Shown: piece after piece, positions 34,517 to 46,116 of the stretch
How positions within the stretch are numbered: position 1 is the stretch's first letter
Layout: every line of letters starts with the position of its first letter
From: Typhlomys cinereus
Lineage: Eukaryota; Chordata; Mammalia; Rodentia; Platacanthomyidae
Reading direction: 5' to 3'
Length of the DNA stretch: 64,000 nucleotides
Assembly (NCBI GenBank): GCA_023101885.1
Contig: JALPQD010000214.1
Span: forward strand, 2,790,001-2,854,000
Position numbers and translations under genes: made by a program
The notes under the pieces: model-generated
Database searches by the model: none
Told to the model about the DNA's origin: nothing
What the model saw: the letters and a program-made list of their open reading frames with translations, nothing else

Positions 34517-37315
34517 CTAGGAGCCACCTATTAGGGAGTACATACGGCGCTTAATTTTCTGGGTTTGGGATACTTCACTTAATATAATTCTTTCTAATGA
34601 CATCCATTTCCCAGCAAATTCCAGTAATTCATCATTTTTGATGGCTGAGTAGTACTCCATTGTATAGATGTACCACATTTTCCTTATCCACTCGTCAACT
34701 GTTGGACATTTAGGTTGATTCCATGACTTTGCTATTGTAAACAGTGCTGCTATGAACATGGTCGAGCTTGTGCTCTCGAGGCGAACCTCTGCTGCATGGG
34801 GGGTTATTCCCAAAAGTGGGATAGCAGGGTCATATGGCATTTCAATCTTTAATTTCTTTAAGAATCTCCAGACGGCTCGCCAGAGTGGCTGTATGAGCCT
34901 GCATTCCCACCAACAATGTAGGAGAGTTCCCCTCTCTCCACATCCTCTCCAGCATTTGTCGTTGTTTGTATTGTGGATTTTTGCCATCCTGACCGGGGTG
35001 AGATGATATCTCAGGGAAGTTTTGATTTGCATTTCCCTGATGGCTAAAGAAGTGGAGCATTTTTTAAGATAATTATTAGACATTTTAATTTCATCCCTGG
35101 TAAAGTTTCTTTGAAGTTCCAGGGCCCATTTTTTAATTGGGCCAGTGTTTTCCTTGGAGTTTAATTTTCTAAGTTCTTTGTGCACTCTGGACAGTAGAGC
35201 TCTGTCAGATATGTGGTTAGTGAAGATTTTCTCCCATTCTGTGGGTTGCCTTTGAGCTCAGTGTGACAATCTCTTTATCTGAACAGAAGCTCTTTAATTT
35301 CACAAGATCCCAACTGTTGAGAGTTGGTAGCAGTGATTGTGCCATTGGATGTCTGTTTAGGAAGTGTTGGCCTAGCCCAATCAGCTCGAGGGAGTTCCCT
35401 ATCCTTTCAACTATGGTTTTTAAAGTCTCTGGCCTGATATCAAGGTCCTTGATCCATTTGGAATTAAGTCTTGTACATGGTGACAAGTACGGGTCCAGCT
35501 TTAATCTTCTGCATGTGGAGATCCAGTTTTGCCAGCACCATTTGTTGAAGATGCTGTTCTTTTTCCATTGGATTCTTTGGGCCCCTTTGTCAAAGACCAA
35601 ATGGCTGTAACTTTGTGGGCTTATATCTGGGTCTTCAATCCTTATCCATTGATCTGTGTGTCTCTATTTGGAGCCAGTACCAGGCTGTCTTTATAACTAT
35701 GGATTTGTAGTATAGACTTAGGTTTGGTATGGTAATACCTCCAGCTGTGTTTTTGTTACTCAGGATTGTTTTTGCTATCCTGGGTCTTTTGTGTCTCCAT
35801 ATGAACTTTGAGATTATTTGGTCAACTTCTTTGAAGAATTGCTTTGGGATTTTGATTGGTATAGCATTGAATCTGTATATTGCCTTTGGTAGGATGGTCA
35901 TTTTTACAATGTTGATTCTGCCAATCCAGGAACAAGGGAGGTGTTTCCACCTTCTGGTGTCTTCTGCAATTTCTTTCTTTAGGGTTTTAAAGTTTTCATT
36001 GTAAAGGTCTTTTACCTCCTTAGTTAGGTTTATACCAAGGTATTTCATTTTTTTAGGGGCTATAGTAAATGATATTGTTTCTCTCAAGGCTTTTTCACTT
36101 CTTTCATTCTGGGCATATAGGAAGGCCTCTGATTTTTGCACATTTATTTTGTATCCTGCCACCCTGCTGAACTTCTCAATTAGTTCCAGGAGCTTCCTGG
36201 TGGAGTTTTTGGGATCACTCAGGTATAAGATCATGTCATCTGCAAATAGGGATAGCTTGACTTCTTCCTTGCCGATTTGAATCCCTCTTATGTCCCTTTC
36301 TTGTCTTATGGCTTCAGCTAAGACTTCAAGTACAATATTGAATAGAAGTGGTGAGAGTGGACAGCCTTGTCTAGTTCCTGATCGAAGTGGGAATGCTTCC
36401 AATTGTTCCCCATTGAGCATAATCCTTGCTGTGGGCTTGTTGTATACAGCTTTTATTATATTGATAAAGGTTCCTTCCATTCCTACTGTCTCTAGCGTTT
36501 TGATCATAAAAGGCTGTTGGATCTTGTCAAAAGCTTTTTCTGCATCTATCGAGAGTATCATGTGGTCTTGGACTTTGGACTGGTTTACATGATGAATTAC
36601 ATTTATTGATTTGCGTACGTTGAACCAACCTTGTGTGTCGGGGATGAAGCCTACTTGGTCCTCATGAATGATCTTTTTAATATGTTTTTGAATCCGATTT
36701 GCTAAGACTTTGTTGAGAATCTTTGCGTCTGTGTTCATCAGGGAGATCGGCCTATAGTTTCCTTTTTTAAGTGAATCTTTATTAGGTTTTGGGATTAAAA
36801 CGATATTAGCTTCATAGAAGGAATTTGGTAGTGTTCCTTCCTTTGCTATTTAATGGAACAGTTTAAGGAGTATTGGTGTTATTAACTCCTTAAATGTCTG
36901 GTAGAACTCTGTGCTGAATCCATCTGGTCCAGGACATTTTTTGGTGGGAAGATTCGAGATTACTTCCTCAATTTCCTTATATGTTATAGGACTATTTAAA
37001 TAATTCACAACTTCCTGATTCAATTTAGGTAAGTTGTGTTTACTTAGAAATTCATCCATCTCTTTTGTGTTGTCAAACTTCACAGAGTATAAGTTTTTGA
37101 AATATGATGTTATAATTCTCTGGATTTCTTGGGTATCAGCAGCCTTTTATTTTTAGAGCGTGCCTATCTTTTGTGGTGAGATGGGTTTCCTGCAGGCAAC
37201 AGATTGATGGATTGTGATTTTTAATCCAAGTTTGTAATCTGTGTCTCTTGATCGGTGAATTAAGTCCATTAACATTTAGTGTTATAATGGAGAAACTATT
37301 GTTAATTCCAGACAT
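34517..37315 (-). pseudogene. L1 ORF2 (endonuclease/reverse transcriptase), broken
   Basis: ORF2 starts at an ATG whose codon is 37315-37313 (MSGINNSFSIITLNVNG, the endonuclease start) and ends in ...MYSLIGGS at 34517. After about 60 codons an out-of-frame deletion joins the endonuclease start to sequence just before the reverse transcriptase (junction about 37137-37143). The RT is otherwise readable: a stop near 36850, then 367 open codons with FADDMILY (FADD at about 36246-36235). A frameshift near 35635 and another near 35217 separate it from the C-terminal part, which keeps the Cys-rich motif [18 protein letters not shown] (34901-34954). With the missing 1.02 kb restored to the count, the length would be near the usual 1,275 codons. 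Confidence 0.93.
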
Positions 37316-37365
37316 TTATTATGTTTAGTAGCTTTTATAAGTATATTGCTTCGCTTTTAATGGTG

Positions 37366-38437
37366 TTATATTTGCCTTCTGTTCTCCTGGATATGCCTGT
37401 TTTTTTCTTCACGCTTGAGTATCATTTCTAGCAGTTTTTGAAGGCCTGGTTTGGTGGCCATGTATCCCTTAAAGTTGTCTTTGTGCTGGAAAATTTTTCT
37501 TTCTCCCTCGATCATGACTGATAGTTTTGCAGGGTAAATCAGCCTGGGTTGACATTTTTGCTCATTCAATACTTGAAGTATGTCTCTCCAAGCTCTTCTT
37601 GCTTTTACTGTTTCGACTGAGAAGTCATTTGTTATTTTAATAGGTTTGCCTTTACAAGTGACTTGTTTTTTTCTCCCTTGAAGCTCTCAGCACCAGTTCT
37701 TTATCTTGAATGTGGAGTGTTTTAACTATTATTTGCCGCGGTGTGCTTCTATTTTGGTCGTATCTGTTTGGGGTGCGGAATGCCTCTTGTATATGAATGG
37801 GCCTCTCTTTTTTTAGATGAGGAAAGTTTTCCTTGATGATCGTTTGAAAATTTTCCTCAGGGGTGGTATTTTGAGATTCTTGCTCCGGTATTCCATGAAT
37901 ACGCATGTTAGGCTTCTTCAGGGTGTCCCATATCTCTTGGATATTTCTCTCAAGTATCTTTTTGGCTTTAACAACCTCTTCCATTGAGCTGGTTAGTACT
38001 CCCACTTTATCTTCAAGGTCTGAAATTCTGTTTTCTGCTTCATTAGTTCTGTTGATAAGACTCTCTGTGGCGTTCTGGGTTGAAGATAACTTGTCTTTTA
38101 GCTCAGTTTTAAACTCTGCTTGAGTTTGTTTTAACTGCTCTATGCCACTTTTTGTTTCTTGCACTGTTTTTCTCAACTCCTCCAGATGTCTGTTGTGTTC
38201 CTCTTCAAAGCGATTGATTCGATTATGTAATTCCTCCTGGATTTCCTCTTTCATAGTATTGAACATGGTAATGATCATATTTTGAATGTCGTTATCCTGG
38301 GTCAGGCTTTCTTGGCCTTTTTCCGCGGGTTTGTTCTTGTTGGAATCTAACATTATGGGATTAATTTTTTCAGTGGGAAATTTGTTTACTTGAGTGTTGC
38401 TTCTCATGGATTTGCACTTTGACTTTGGCATTGTCAT
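37366..38437 (-). pseudogene. L1 ORF1 (RNA-binding chaperone), one frameshift
   Basis: The start ATG is at 38437-38435. The first 261 codons are open: a charged N-terminus, a predicted coiled coil over about residues 50-155, then an RRM-like segment from about residue 175 (MRIHGIPEQ) to 250. A frameshift at a run of seven A (plus-strand T run 37666-37672) ends the frame. The C-terminal domain continues in another frame to 37366. The total, 357 codons counted through, equals the usual rodent length. ORF1 protein trimers coat L1 RNA in the cytoplasm. One homopolymer change is the only lesion that I see. Confidence 0.93.
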
Positions 38438-38817
38438 TTTAACTCTTAAGATCTCTCAATTTCACTAAACTGAATTATTTGGCCTGGGGTACTGGTGGGC
38501 GGGGCCCGAATGGGGACTCACCTAGGGCGTGGGGTGAGGCCCGGGTGGACCGCGCGCGTGGGGTGAAAAGGGACGATGGGCGCGTCGGCGTGGAGCTATT
38601 TAACCGGAGGGCAGCTGGGGCGGGCCCGGGCGCAGGGGGAGGTCCTCCTCGTTCCCTCGGCCCCCGCGCGGCTCCGGCTGGATGGCCGGAGTCGGAGCCG
38701 GGTCCCTGTGGGCTGACCTGGGGTCCTAGAGCGCGCGGTGAGAGCCTGGCTGGATCTCGCGTACGCTTCCCGACGGGCGGAGCGGGGGGGGGGGGGGGGG
38801 GGGGTGGCGAAAGGGGG
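38438..38817 (-). promoter_or_regulatory. L1 copy A 5' UTR / internal promoter, CpG-rich
   Basis: About 380 bp with very high GC and many CpG (CGCGCGCGGTCC, GCCGACGCGCCC) in otherwise AT-rich surroundings. It lies between the 5' target duplication and the ORF1 start, where L1 keeps its pol II promoter. At its far 5' end is a run of 21 G on the plus strand (38784-38804). It shows no similarity that I can see to the leader of copy B. Antisense and sense open frames of 76-113 codons here come from GC content. Confidence 0.8.
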
Positions 38818-38833
38818 TGAATTCAAACTTTTT

Positions 38834-39416
38834 GATTCATTCGTCAGTGGGTTTTCAACATATAAAACTTTGCCCTAAAGTAAGACACATCATTGTAATA
38901 AACCTGAAAAAGCCTTTCCCCACCTACCTGCCCAGAACGCACACACTCCAGTGAGGAGACACTGCGCCCAAGTCTAGGGAGGACACACTGCTCATCAGAA
39001 TTTAACACAGTCCAAAGAACACCCAAGAAAAGCTCTAGGGGACAAAGGCCACACATCTGAAAACCTCTAAATTCATCCTATCACATGGGATTCTACACAT
39101 CCAGCCAAAGATAAGTAAACCCCCCTTTATACCATCCTGTTCCTCTCAATTATTAGTTACTGTACAGTAACTTTTCCATATAGCCACTCACAAAGCACAC
39201 ACAACATCAGGGACTATACCATTTACGCTCATATATCACCAAGGTACTAAATCATAAAAGTGAACTGCGATACTAACGTTCACCCCCTGTACTAACTGTC
39301 TAATAGCCTCATTTAGGAAATAACAGTAACAACAAGCATAACCAACACCCAAAAGTAGTGATACCAACTTTCAGTCAAAAACATGCAAAAATTAAAAGAA
39401 GGTCTTAAGAGATAAA
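38834..39416 (+). other. Junction and probable 5' leader of L1 copy B
   Basis: After the copy A duplication there is a short non-L1 piece, then sequence up to the ORF1 start of copy B. Only the last 20 bp or so (TCTTAAGAGATAAAATG) align with copy A. The rest is A/C-rich without CpG clustering. It may be a different, older 5' UTR type or unrelated flank. The exact 5' end of copy B is not visible. Confidence 0.5.
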
Positions 39417-41086
39417 ATGACAATGCCCAAGTCAAACTGCAAATCTATGAGAAAAAATACCCAAGAAAAAAAATATCCCACCAAAACAATTAACCCCATA
39501 ATGACAGATTCCAGAACAAATCCACAGAAAATAGCCAAGAAATCCTGACCCAAGATAATGACTTTCAAAGCATGATCATTACCTTGATCAATACTACAAA
39601 AGAGGAAATCTGGGAGGAGTTAAATAACCGCATCAAGGAAGAGGAACACAACAGACACTTGGAGGAGTTGAGAAAGACAGTGCAAGAAACAAAAACTGGC
39701 ATAGAGCAGTTAAAACAGACTCAAGCAGAGTTTAAAACTGAACTAAAAAATAAGTTATCCTCAATCCAGAACTCAACAGAGAGTCTTATCAGCAGAACAA
39801 ATGAAGCAGAAAATGAATTTCATGTCTTGAAGACAAAGTAGGAGTATTAACCAGCTCAATGGAAGAGGTCGTTAAAGCCAAAAGGATACTCGAGAGAAAT
39901 ATCCAAGAGATATGGGACACCCTGAAGAAGCCCAACATGCGTATTCATGGAATACCAGAGCAAGAATCTCAAAATACCACCCCTGAGGAAAATTTTCAAA
40001 CGATCATCAAGGAAAACTTTCCTCATCTAAAAAAAGAGAGGCCCATCCATATACAAGAGGCATTCCGCACCCCAAACAGGTATGACCAAAACAGAAATTC
40101 GCCACTGCAAATAATAGTTAAAACACTCCACATTCAAGATAAAGAAATGGCCAGGGGGTGACATACAGTGCCCATCACGATGGAGTGAAGGGCATTGCAG
40201 GAGCAGCAAAACTGCAAAAGAAAATCAACAAACCACTATCCAGAACTTCAGGGACTCTATATCAACCACCTAGAACTAGGCCAGCCTAATCTCTCCCCAT
40301 CCTGAAGCTCAGGGACATTTGCGGAAGAGGGGGCGGTAAGAGTGTAAGAGCAAAAGGATGGGAGGAGCAATGATTTGCAAGATACTCCACACAAGTTAGG
40401 GCCGAAGCAATCATAATTGGACATTGCATGCCCGGCGCAATGTCCAACACACTATTGACCTCACAAAGTCTAGCATCTGCTAAAGGCATCAAGATCCTTG
40501 GAGGAAAGGGATTGACAGCTTAAGGGGAACACAGGAAAGGGTTCAGGGAAATGCCACTGGGTCTTTGTATGTCATCGGAGAGGAGAGCACAGAGGAGAGT
40601 CAGGCATGCACAAGAAAGGACTCTGGGAATTGGGGCTGGAGGCACGGGGGTGGGGGTGGGGGGTGGGGGGGATGGAGCGGCAGGGGTGAGGGGAGGGAGA
40701 GCAGGGGGTTCGGGGGGAGGAGGAGGGAGGGAGGGAACTGGTGTACCTATTAAGTTTGTATGAGCTGAAATAATAATAAAAATATATTAAAAAAAAGAAA
40801 AAGAAATGGTTGTAAGAGCTTCAAGGGAAAAAAAATTACTGTTAAAGGCAAACCTATTAAAATAACAAACGACTTCTCAATGGAAACAGTAAAAGCAAAA
40901 AGAGCTTGGAGAGACATACTTCAAGTATTGAATGAGCAAAAATATCAACCCAGGCTGATATTCCCTGCAAAACTATCTGTCATGATTGAGGGGGAAAGAA
41001 AAGTTTTCTACCACAAAGACAACTTGAAGGCTTACATGTCTACCAAACCAGGCCTTAAAAATGCTAGAAAAGATACTCAAGCTTGA
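39417..41086 (+). pseudogene. L1 copy B ORF1, interrupted by a nested L1 tail
   Basis: The ATG (39417-39419) begins MTMPKSNCKSMR as in copy A. Frame breaks occur within the first 30 codons, and again near 39830. The coiled coil (39572-39841) and RRM part (39859-40150, MRIHGIPEQ) are readable. A 649-bp L1 3' UTR insertion follows. The C-terminal domain resumes at 40800 and runs in frame through its A run to ...YQPRLIFPAKLSVMIEGERK, ending near 41086. Confidence 0.92.
40151..40799 (+). mobile_element. 5'-truncated L1 tail nested in ORF1 of copy B
   Basis: This is a 3' UTR-only L1 insertion, from GGGGGTGACATACAGTGCCC through the G-rich purine tract to an A-rich tail. The 10-bp target duplication AAAGAAATGG lies at 40141-40150 and 40800-40809. 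It closely matches the 3' UTR of copy B itself (45420-46060), less about 20 bp near 40520, so a related active L1 jumped into this copy later. Confidence 0.93.
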
Positions 41087-41196
41087 AGATAAGCATGTGC
41101 TTGAACTAGCACATCCAGGAGGACAGAAGGGAAGTATTATACCACCAAAACCTAAAAGCCAGATTATACACTTACAAAAACCACTAAATTTAAAAA

Positions 41197-44100
41197 GTGT
41201 CTGGAATTAAAAGTAATTTCTCCATTATAACATTAAATGTCAATGGAATTAACTCACCAATCAAGAGACACAGATTACAAACTTGGATGAAAAATCATAA
41301 CCCATCAATCTGATGCCTTCAGGAAACACATCTCACCACAAAAGACAGACACATCCTAAAAATAAAAGGCTGGTCCAAAATTCTGCAAGCTAATGGAACC
41401 AGGAAACAGGCAGGAGTAGCTATTATGCTATTAGACAAAGTGGACTTCAAACCAAAGAAAATTATAAGATACACGGATGGTCACTACATTTTAGTCACAG
41501 GTACAATTCACCAGGAAGACTTTACAATGCTGAACATATATGCACCCAATACGGGCCCCTCCACATTCATTAAGAAAACCCTACAGCGTCTAAAGCAAGA
41601 AATCAACCCCCAAATGATAATTCTTGGGGACTTCAACACCGCCCTCTCAACATGAGATAGATCAACAGGTCAAAAGCTTAACAGAGACACCTTGGAACTT
41701 AATCAAACCCTGAAAGAAATGGACCTTGCAGATCTCTATCGAACTTTTCACCCACGCACCAAAGAATACACATTTTTCTCAGCAGCACACAGAACTTCTC
41801 CAAAATAAATCACATACTGGGCCACAAAATGAATCTACACATATACAAAAAAGTTGAAATTCTGTCAGACCCTGTCAGACCGCCACGGTCTAAAGCTGGA
41901 CATCCACAACACAACAAACAAAAGAAAATACACTAACTCCTGGAAACTTAACAATATGACGCTGAATGAGAACTGAATTCAGGAAGAAATTACAAAGGAA
42001 ATTCAAGATTTCCTGAAAGCGAATGATAATGAAAATACAACTTACCAAAATCTCTGGGACACAATGAAAGCTATTCTAAGAGGTAAGTTCATAGCTCTTA
42101 ATGCCTACATCAAAAAAATGGAAACATCAGAAATAAACAACTTAACAATGCAGCTTGAAGCGTTAGAGAAACTAGAGCAATTTGATCCCAAAAGTAGTAG
42201 AAGAGAGGAGATTAGCAAAATAAGGGGAGAAATATCTGAAATCGAGATTAAGAAAATGATAGAAAAAATCAACCAGTCAAAAAGTTGGTTCTTTGAAAAA
42301 ATCAATAAGATTGATATACCCCTAGCTAAATTAACCAAAAGCAAGAGAGAAAACCAAATTAACAAAATTAGAAATGAACATGGAGTTATCACTACTGACA
42401 CCCAAGAAATCCAGAGAATTATAACATCATATTTCAAAAAATTATACTCTGTGAAGTTTGACAACACAAAAGAGATGGATGAATTTCTAAGTAAACACAA
42501 CTTACCTAAATTGAATCAGGAAGTTTTGAATTATTTAAATAGTCCTATAACACATAAGGAAATTGAAGAAGTATACTCAAATCTTCCCACCAAAAAATGT
42601 CCTGGACCAGATGGATTCAGCACAGAGTTCTACTAGACATTTAAGGAGTTAATAACACCAATACTCCTTAAACTATTTCATCAAATAGCAAAGGAAGGAA
42701 CATTACCAAATTCCTTCTATGAAGCTAATATCGTTTTAATCCCAAAACCTAATAAAGATTCACTTAAAAAAGAAAACTATAGGCTGATCTCTCTGATGAA
42801 CACAGACGCAAAGATTCTCAACAAAGTCTTGGCAAATCGGATTCAAAAACACATTAAAAAGATTATTCACGGAGACCAAGTAGCTTCATCCCTGGCACAC
42901 AAGGTTGGTTCAACATACACAAATCAATAAATGTAATTCATCATGTAAACCAGTCCAAAGTCCAAGACCACATGATACTCTCGATGGATGCAGAAAAAGC
43001 TTTTGACAAGATCCAACAGCCTTTTATGATCAAAACGCTAGAGACAGTAGGAATGGAAGGAACCTTTATCAATATAATAAAAGCTGTATACAACAAGCCC
43101 ACAGCAAGGATTATGCTCAATGGGGAACAATTGGAAGCATTCCCACTTCGATCAGGAACTAGACAAGGCTGTCCACTGTCACCACTTCTATTCAATATTG
43201 TACTTGAAGTCTTAGCTGAAGCCATAAGACAAGAAAGGGACATAAGAGGGATCCAAATCGGCAAGGAAGAAATCAAGCTATCCCTATTTGCAGATGACAT
43301 GATCTTATACGTAAGTGATCCCAAAAACTCCACCAGGAAGCTCCTGGAACTAATTGAGAAGTTCAACAGGGTGGCAGGATACAAAATACATGTGCAAAAA
43401 TCAGAGGCCTTCCTATATGCCCAGAATGAAAGAAGTGAAAAAGCCTTGAGAGAAACAATCCCATTTACTATAGCCCCTAAAAAAATGAAATACCTTGGTA
43501 TAAACCTAACCAAGGAGGTAAAAGACCTTTGCAATGAAAACTTTAAAACCCTAAAAAAAGAAATAGCAGAAGACACCAGAAGGTGGAAAGACCTCCCTTG
43601 TTCCTAATTGGCAGAATCAACATTGTTAAAATGACCATCCTACCAAAGGCAATATACAAATTCAGTGCTCTACCAATGAAAATGCCAAAGCAATTCTTCA
43701 AAGAAGTTGACCAAACAATCTCAAAATTCATATGGAGGCACAAAAGACCCAGGATAGCAAAGACAACCCTGAGTAACAAAAACACTGTTGGCGGTATTAC
43801 CATACCGAACCTTAGTCTATACTAAAAATCCATAGTTATAAAGACAGCCTGGTACTGGCTCCAATAGAGACACACAGATCAATGGATAAGGATTGAAGAT
43901 CCAGATATAAGCCCACACAATTCCAGCCATTTGGTCTTTGACAAAGGGGCCCAAAGAATCCAATGGAAAAAGAACAGCATCTTCAACAAATGGTGCTGGC
44001 AAAACTGGATCTCCACATGCAGAAGATTAAAGCTGGACCCGTACTTGTCACCATGTACAAGACTTAATTCCAAATGGATCAAGGACCTTGATATAAGGCC

Positions 44101-45013
44101 AGAGACTATAAAAACCATAGTCGAAAGGATAGGGAACTCCCTCAAGCTGATTGGGCTAGGCCAACATTTCCTAAACAGACATCCAATGGCAAAGTCACTG
44201 CTACCAACTCTCAACAGTTGGGACCTTGTGAAATTAAAGAGCTTCTGTTCAGATAAAGAGATTGTAACATGAACTCAAAGGCAATCCACAGAATGGGAGA
44301 AAATCTTCACTAACCACACATCTGATAGAACTCTGCTGTCCAGAGTGCACAAAGAACTTAGAAAACTAAACACCAAGGAAACCAATGGCCCAATTAAAAA
44401 ATGGGTCCTGGAACTTAAAAGAAACTTTACCAGGGATGAAATTAAAATGTCTAACAAATATCTTAAAAAATGCTCCACTTCCTTAGCCATCAGGGAAATG
44501 CAAATCAAAACTTCCCTGAGATATTATCTCACCCCGGTCAGGATGGCAAAAATCCACAATACAAACAACAACAAATGCTGGAGAGGATGTGGAGAGAGGG
44601 GAACTCTCCTACATTGCTGGTGGGAATGCAGGGTCATACAACCACTCTGGCGAGCCATATGGAGATTCTTAAAGAAATTGAAGATCGAAATGCCATATGA
44701 CCCTGCTATTCCACTTTTGGGAATAACCCCCCATACAGCAGAGGTTCACCTCAATAGCACAAGCATGACCATGTTCATAGCAGCACTGTTTACAATAGCA
44801 AAGTCATGAAATCAACCCAAATGTTCAACAGTTGATGAGTGGATAAGGTAACTGTGGTACATCTATACAATGGAGTACTACTCAGCCATCAAAAATGATG
44901 AATTACTGGAATTTGCCGGGAAATGGATGTCATTAGAAACAATTATACTAAGTGAAGTATCCCACACCCAGAAAATTAAGTGCCCTATGTACTCCCTAAT
45001 AGGTGGCTCCTAG
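41197..45013 (+). pseudogene. L1 copy B ORF2, many stops
   Basis: The expected start codon is GTG instead of ATG (41197-41199). The endonuclease domain shows ITLNVNG, NIYAPN (near 41540) and GDFNT (near 41630) with stops between. The stretch 42064-42636 is open up to TEFY-stop. The RT core is open at 42972-43607 with [13 protein letters not shown]-terminal pieces follow at 43583-43825, 43931-44272 and 44345-44809, with the [18 protein letters not shown] motif. It ends at a TAG at 45011-45013 after MYSLIGGS. Length matches a full ORF2. It is dead as a protein. Confidence 0.92.
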
Positions 45014-46066
45014 TATCAAACCCACCCAGCCCACCTTGAGACACTCATAGGTAAACCTATGTATTACCTACAGTAATTAAAAGGATTGTGAACAGGAGGG
45101 ATGGGATTGGAGAGCCACACCAGAAACAAGGAGAGAAGTGATCATGTTACAGTAGAGAAAATAGGCCTCCATCAAGGACTGCAAGTAAGTAATGTGACAC
45201 CTGGTTAAGTTCACAGACGTTCGTTCTTGATCATTTACAACTAAGGGGGTATGATCTCAACAGAAGGGGAGGGCATATAGTCTGGCAGATAAAAAGTAAC
45301 CATTTTGCAAATGAGTGATTGACCCCTCCCTCACTGAGGTTTCCTACTTTTATTACATCTACCTTTGAATGTGCTCTTATAATAAGACTCCAGTTTAACA
45401 GCTTTTTGTCTCTGGCCAGGGGGTGACATACAGTGCCCAGCAGGATGGAGTGAAGGGCATTGCAGGAGCAGCAAAACTGCAAAAGAAAATCAACAAACCA
45501 CAATCCAGAACTTCAGAGACTCTATATCAACCACCTAGAACTAGGCCAGCCTAATCTCTCCCCATCCTGAAGCTCAGGGAAATTTGCGGAAGAGGGGGCG
45601 GTAAGAGTATAAGAGCAAAAGGATGGGAGGAGCAATGATTTGCAAGATACTCCACACAAGTTAGGGCCGAAGTAATCATAATTGGACTTTGCATGTCCTG
45701 CGCAATGTCCAACACACTATTGACCTCACAAAGTCTAGCATCTGCTAAAGGCACCAAGATCCTTGGAGGCAAGGGATTGGCAGCTACAGCAGTGTTCCTA
45801 TGCTTAAGGGGAACACAGGAAAGGGTTCAGGGAAATGCCACTGGGTCCTTGTATGTCATCGGAGAAGAGGGCCCAGAGGAGAGTCAGGCATGCATAAGAA
45901 AGGACTCTCTGGGAATTGGGTCGGGAGATACTGGGGGATGAGAAGGGAGGGGTGAGGGGAGGGGCAGCAGGGGGTTCGGGGGGAGGAGGAGGGTGGGAGG
46001 GAACTGGTGTACCTATTAAGTTTGTATGAGCTGAAATAATAATAAAAAATGTATTAAATAAAAAAG
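45014..46066 (+). other. L1 copy B 3' UTR
   Basis: Non-coding, with the G-rich purine tract at about 45935-46005 and the end GTATGAGCTGAAATAATAAT. It is nearly the same sequence as the nested tail at 40151-40799. Confidence 0.9.
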
Positions 46067-46116
46067 AAATTTATATTTAACTGGTAAAAAAAAAACAAAA
46101 AACAAAAAAACAAAAT

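Larger units (their letters stand above)
33548..38817 (-). mobile_element. L1 copy A: full-ended, minus strand, internal deletion
   Basis: On the minus strand it runs from 5' UTR (38817-38438) through ORF1, ORF2 and 3' UTR to a poly(A) tail (plus-strand T run at 33543-33552). The perfect 16-bp target duplication TGAATTCAAACTTTTT lies at 33532-33547 and 38818-38833, so both ends of the insertion are present. L1 moves by target-primed reverse transcription, and this duplication is its signature. About 1.02 kb of ORF2 is missing. Several other lesions make it inactive. Confidence 0.95.
39417..46066 (+). mobile_element. L1 copy B, plus strand, multiply broken
   Basis: ORF1, ORF2 and 3' UTR are present in order and closely similar to copy A but in the opposite orientation, so the two 5' ends face each other. 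It is more decayed than copy A, with many stops, yet it retains the 1.02 kb that copy A lacks. ORF1 is split by another L1 tail. It ends in AATAATAATAAAAAATGTAT and an A-rich stretch to about 46115, where copy C begins. I did not find its target duplication. Confidence 0.92.

Noticed and set aside
38479..38826. GC-rich open frames of 113 (plus) and 76 (minus) codons
   Set aside because: They fall in the L1 5' UTR. High GC removes stop codons, and the poly-Gly/poly-Pro end comes from the G run.
42941..43576. 211-codon open frame antisense to the L1 reverse transcriptase
   Set aside because: It is the shadow of the RT frame. A similar shadow lies at 36290-36592 in copy A. No independent evidence supports a product.
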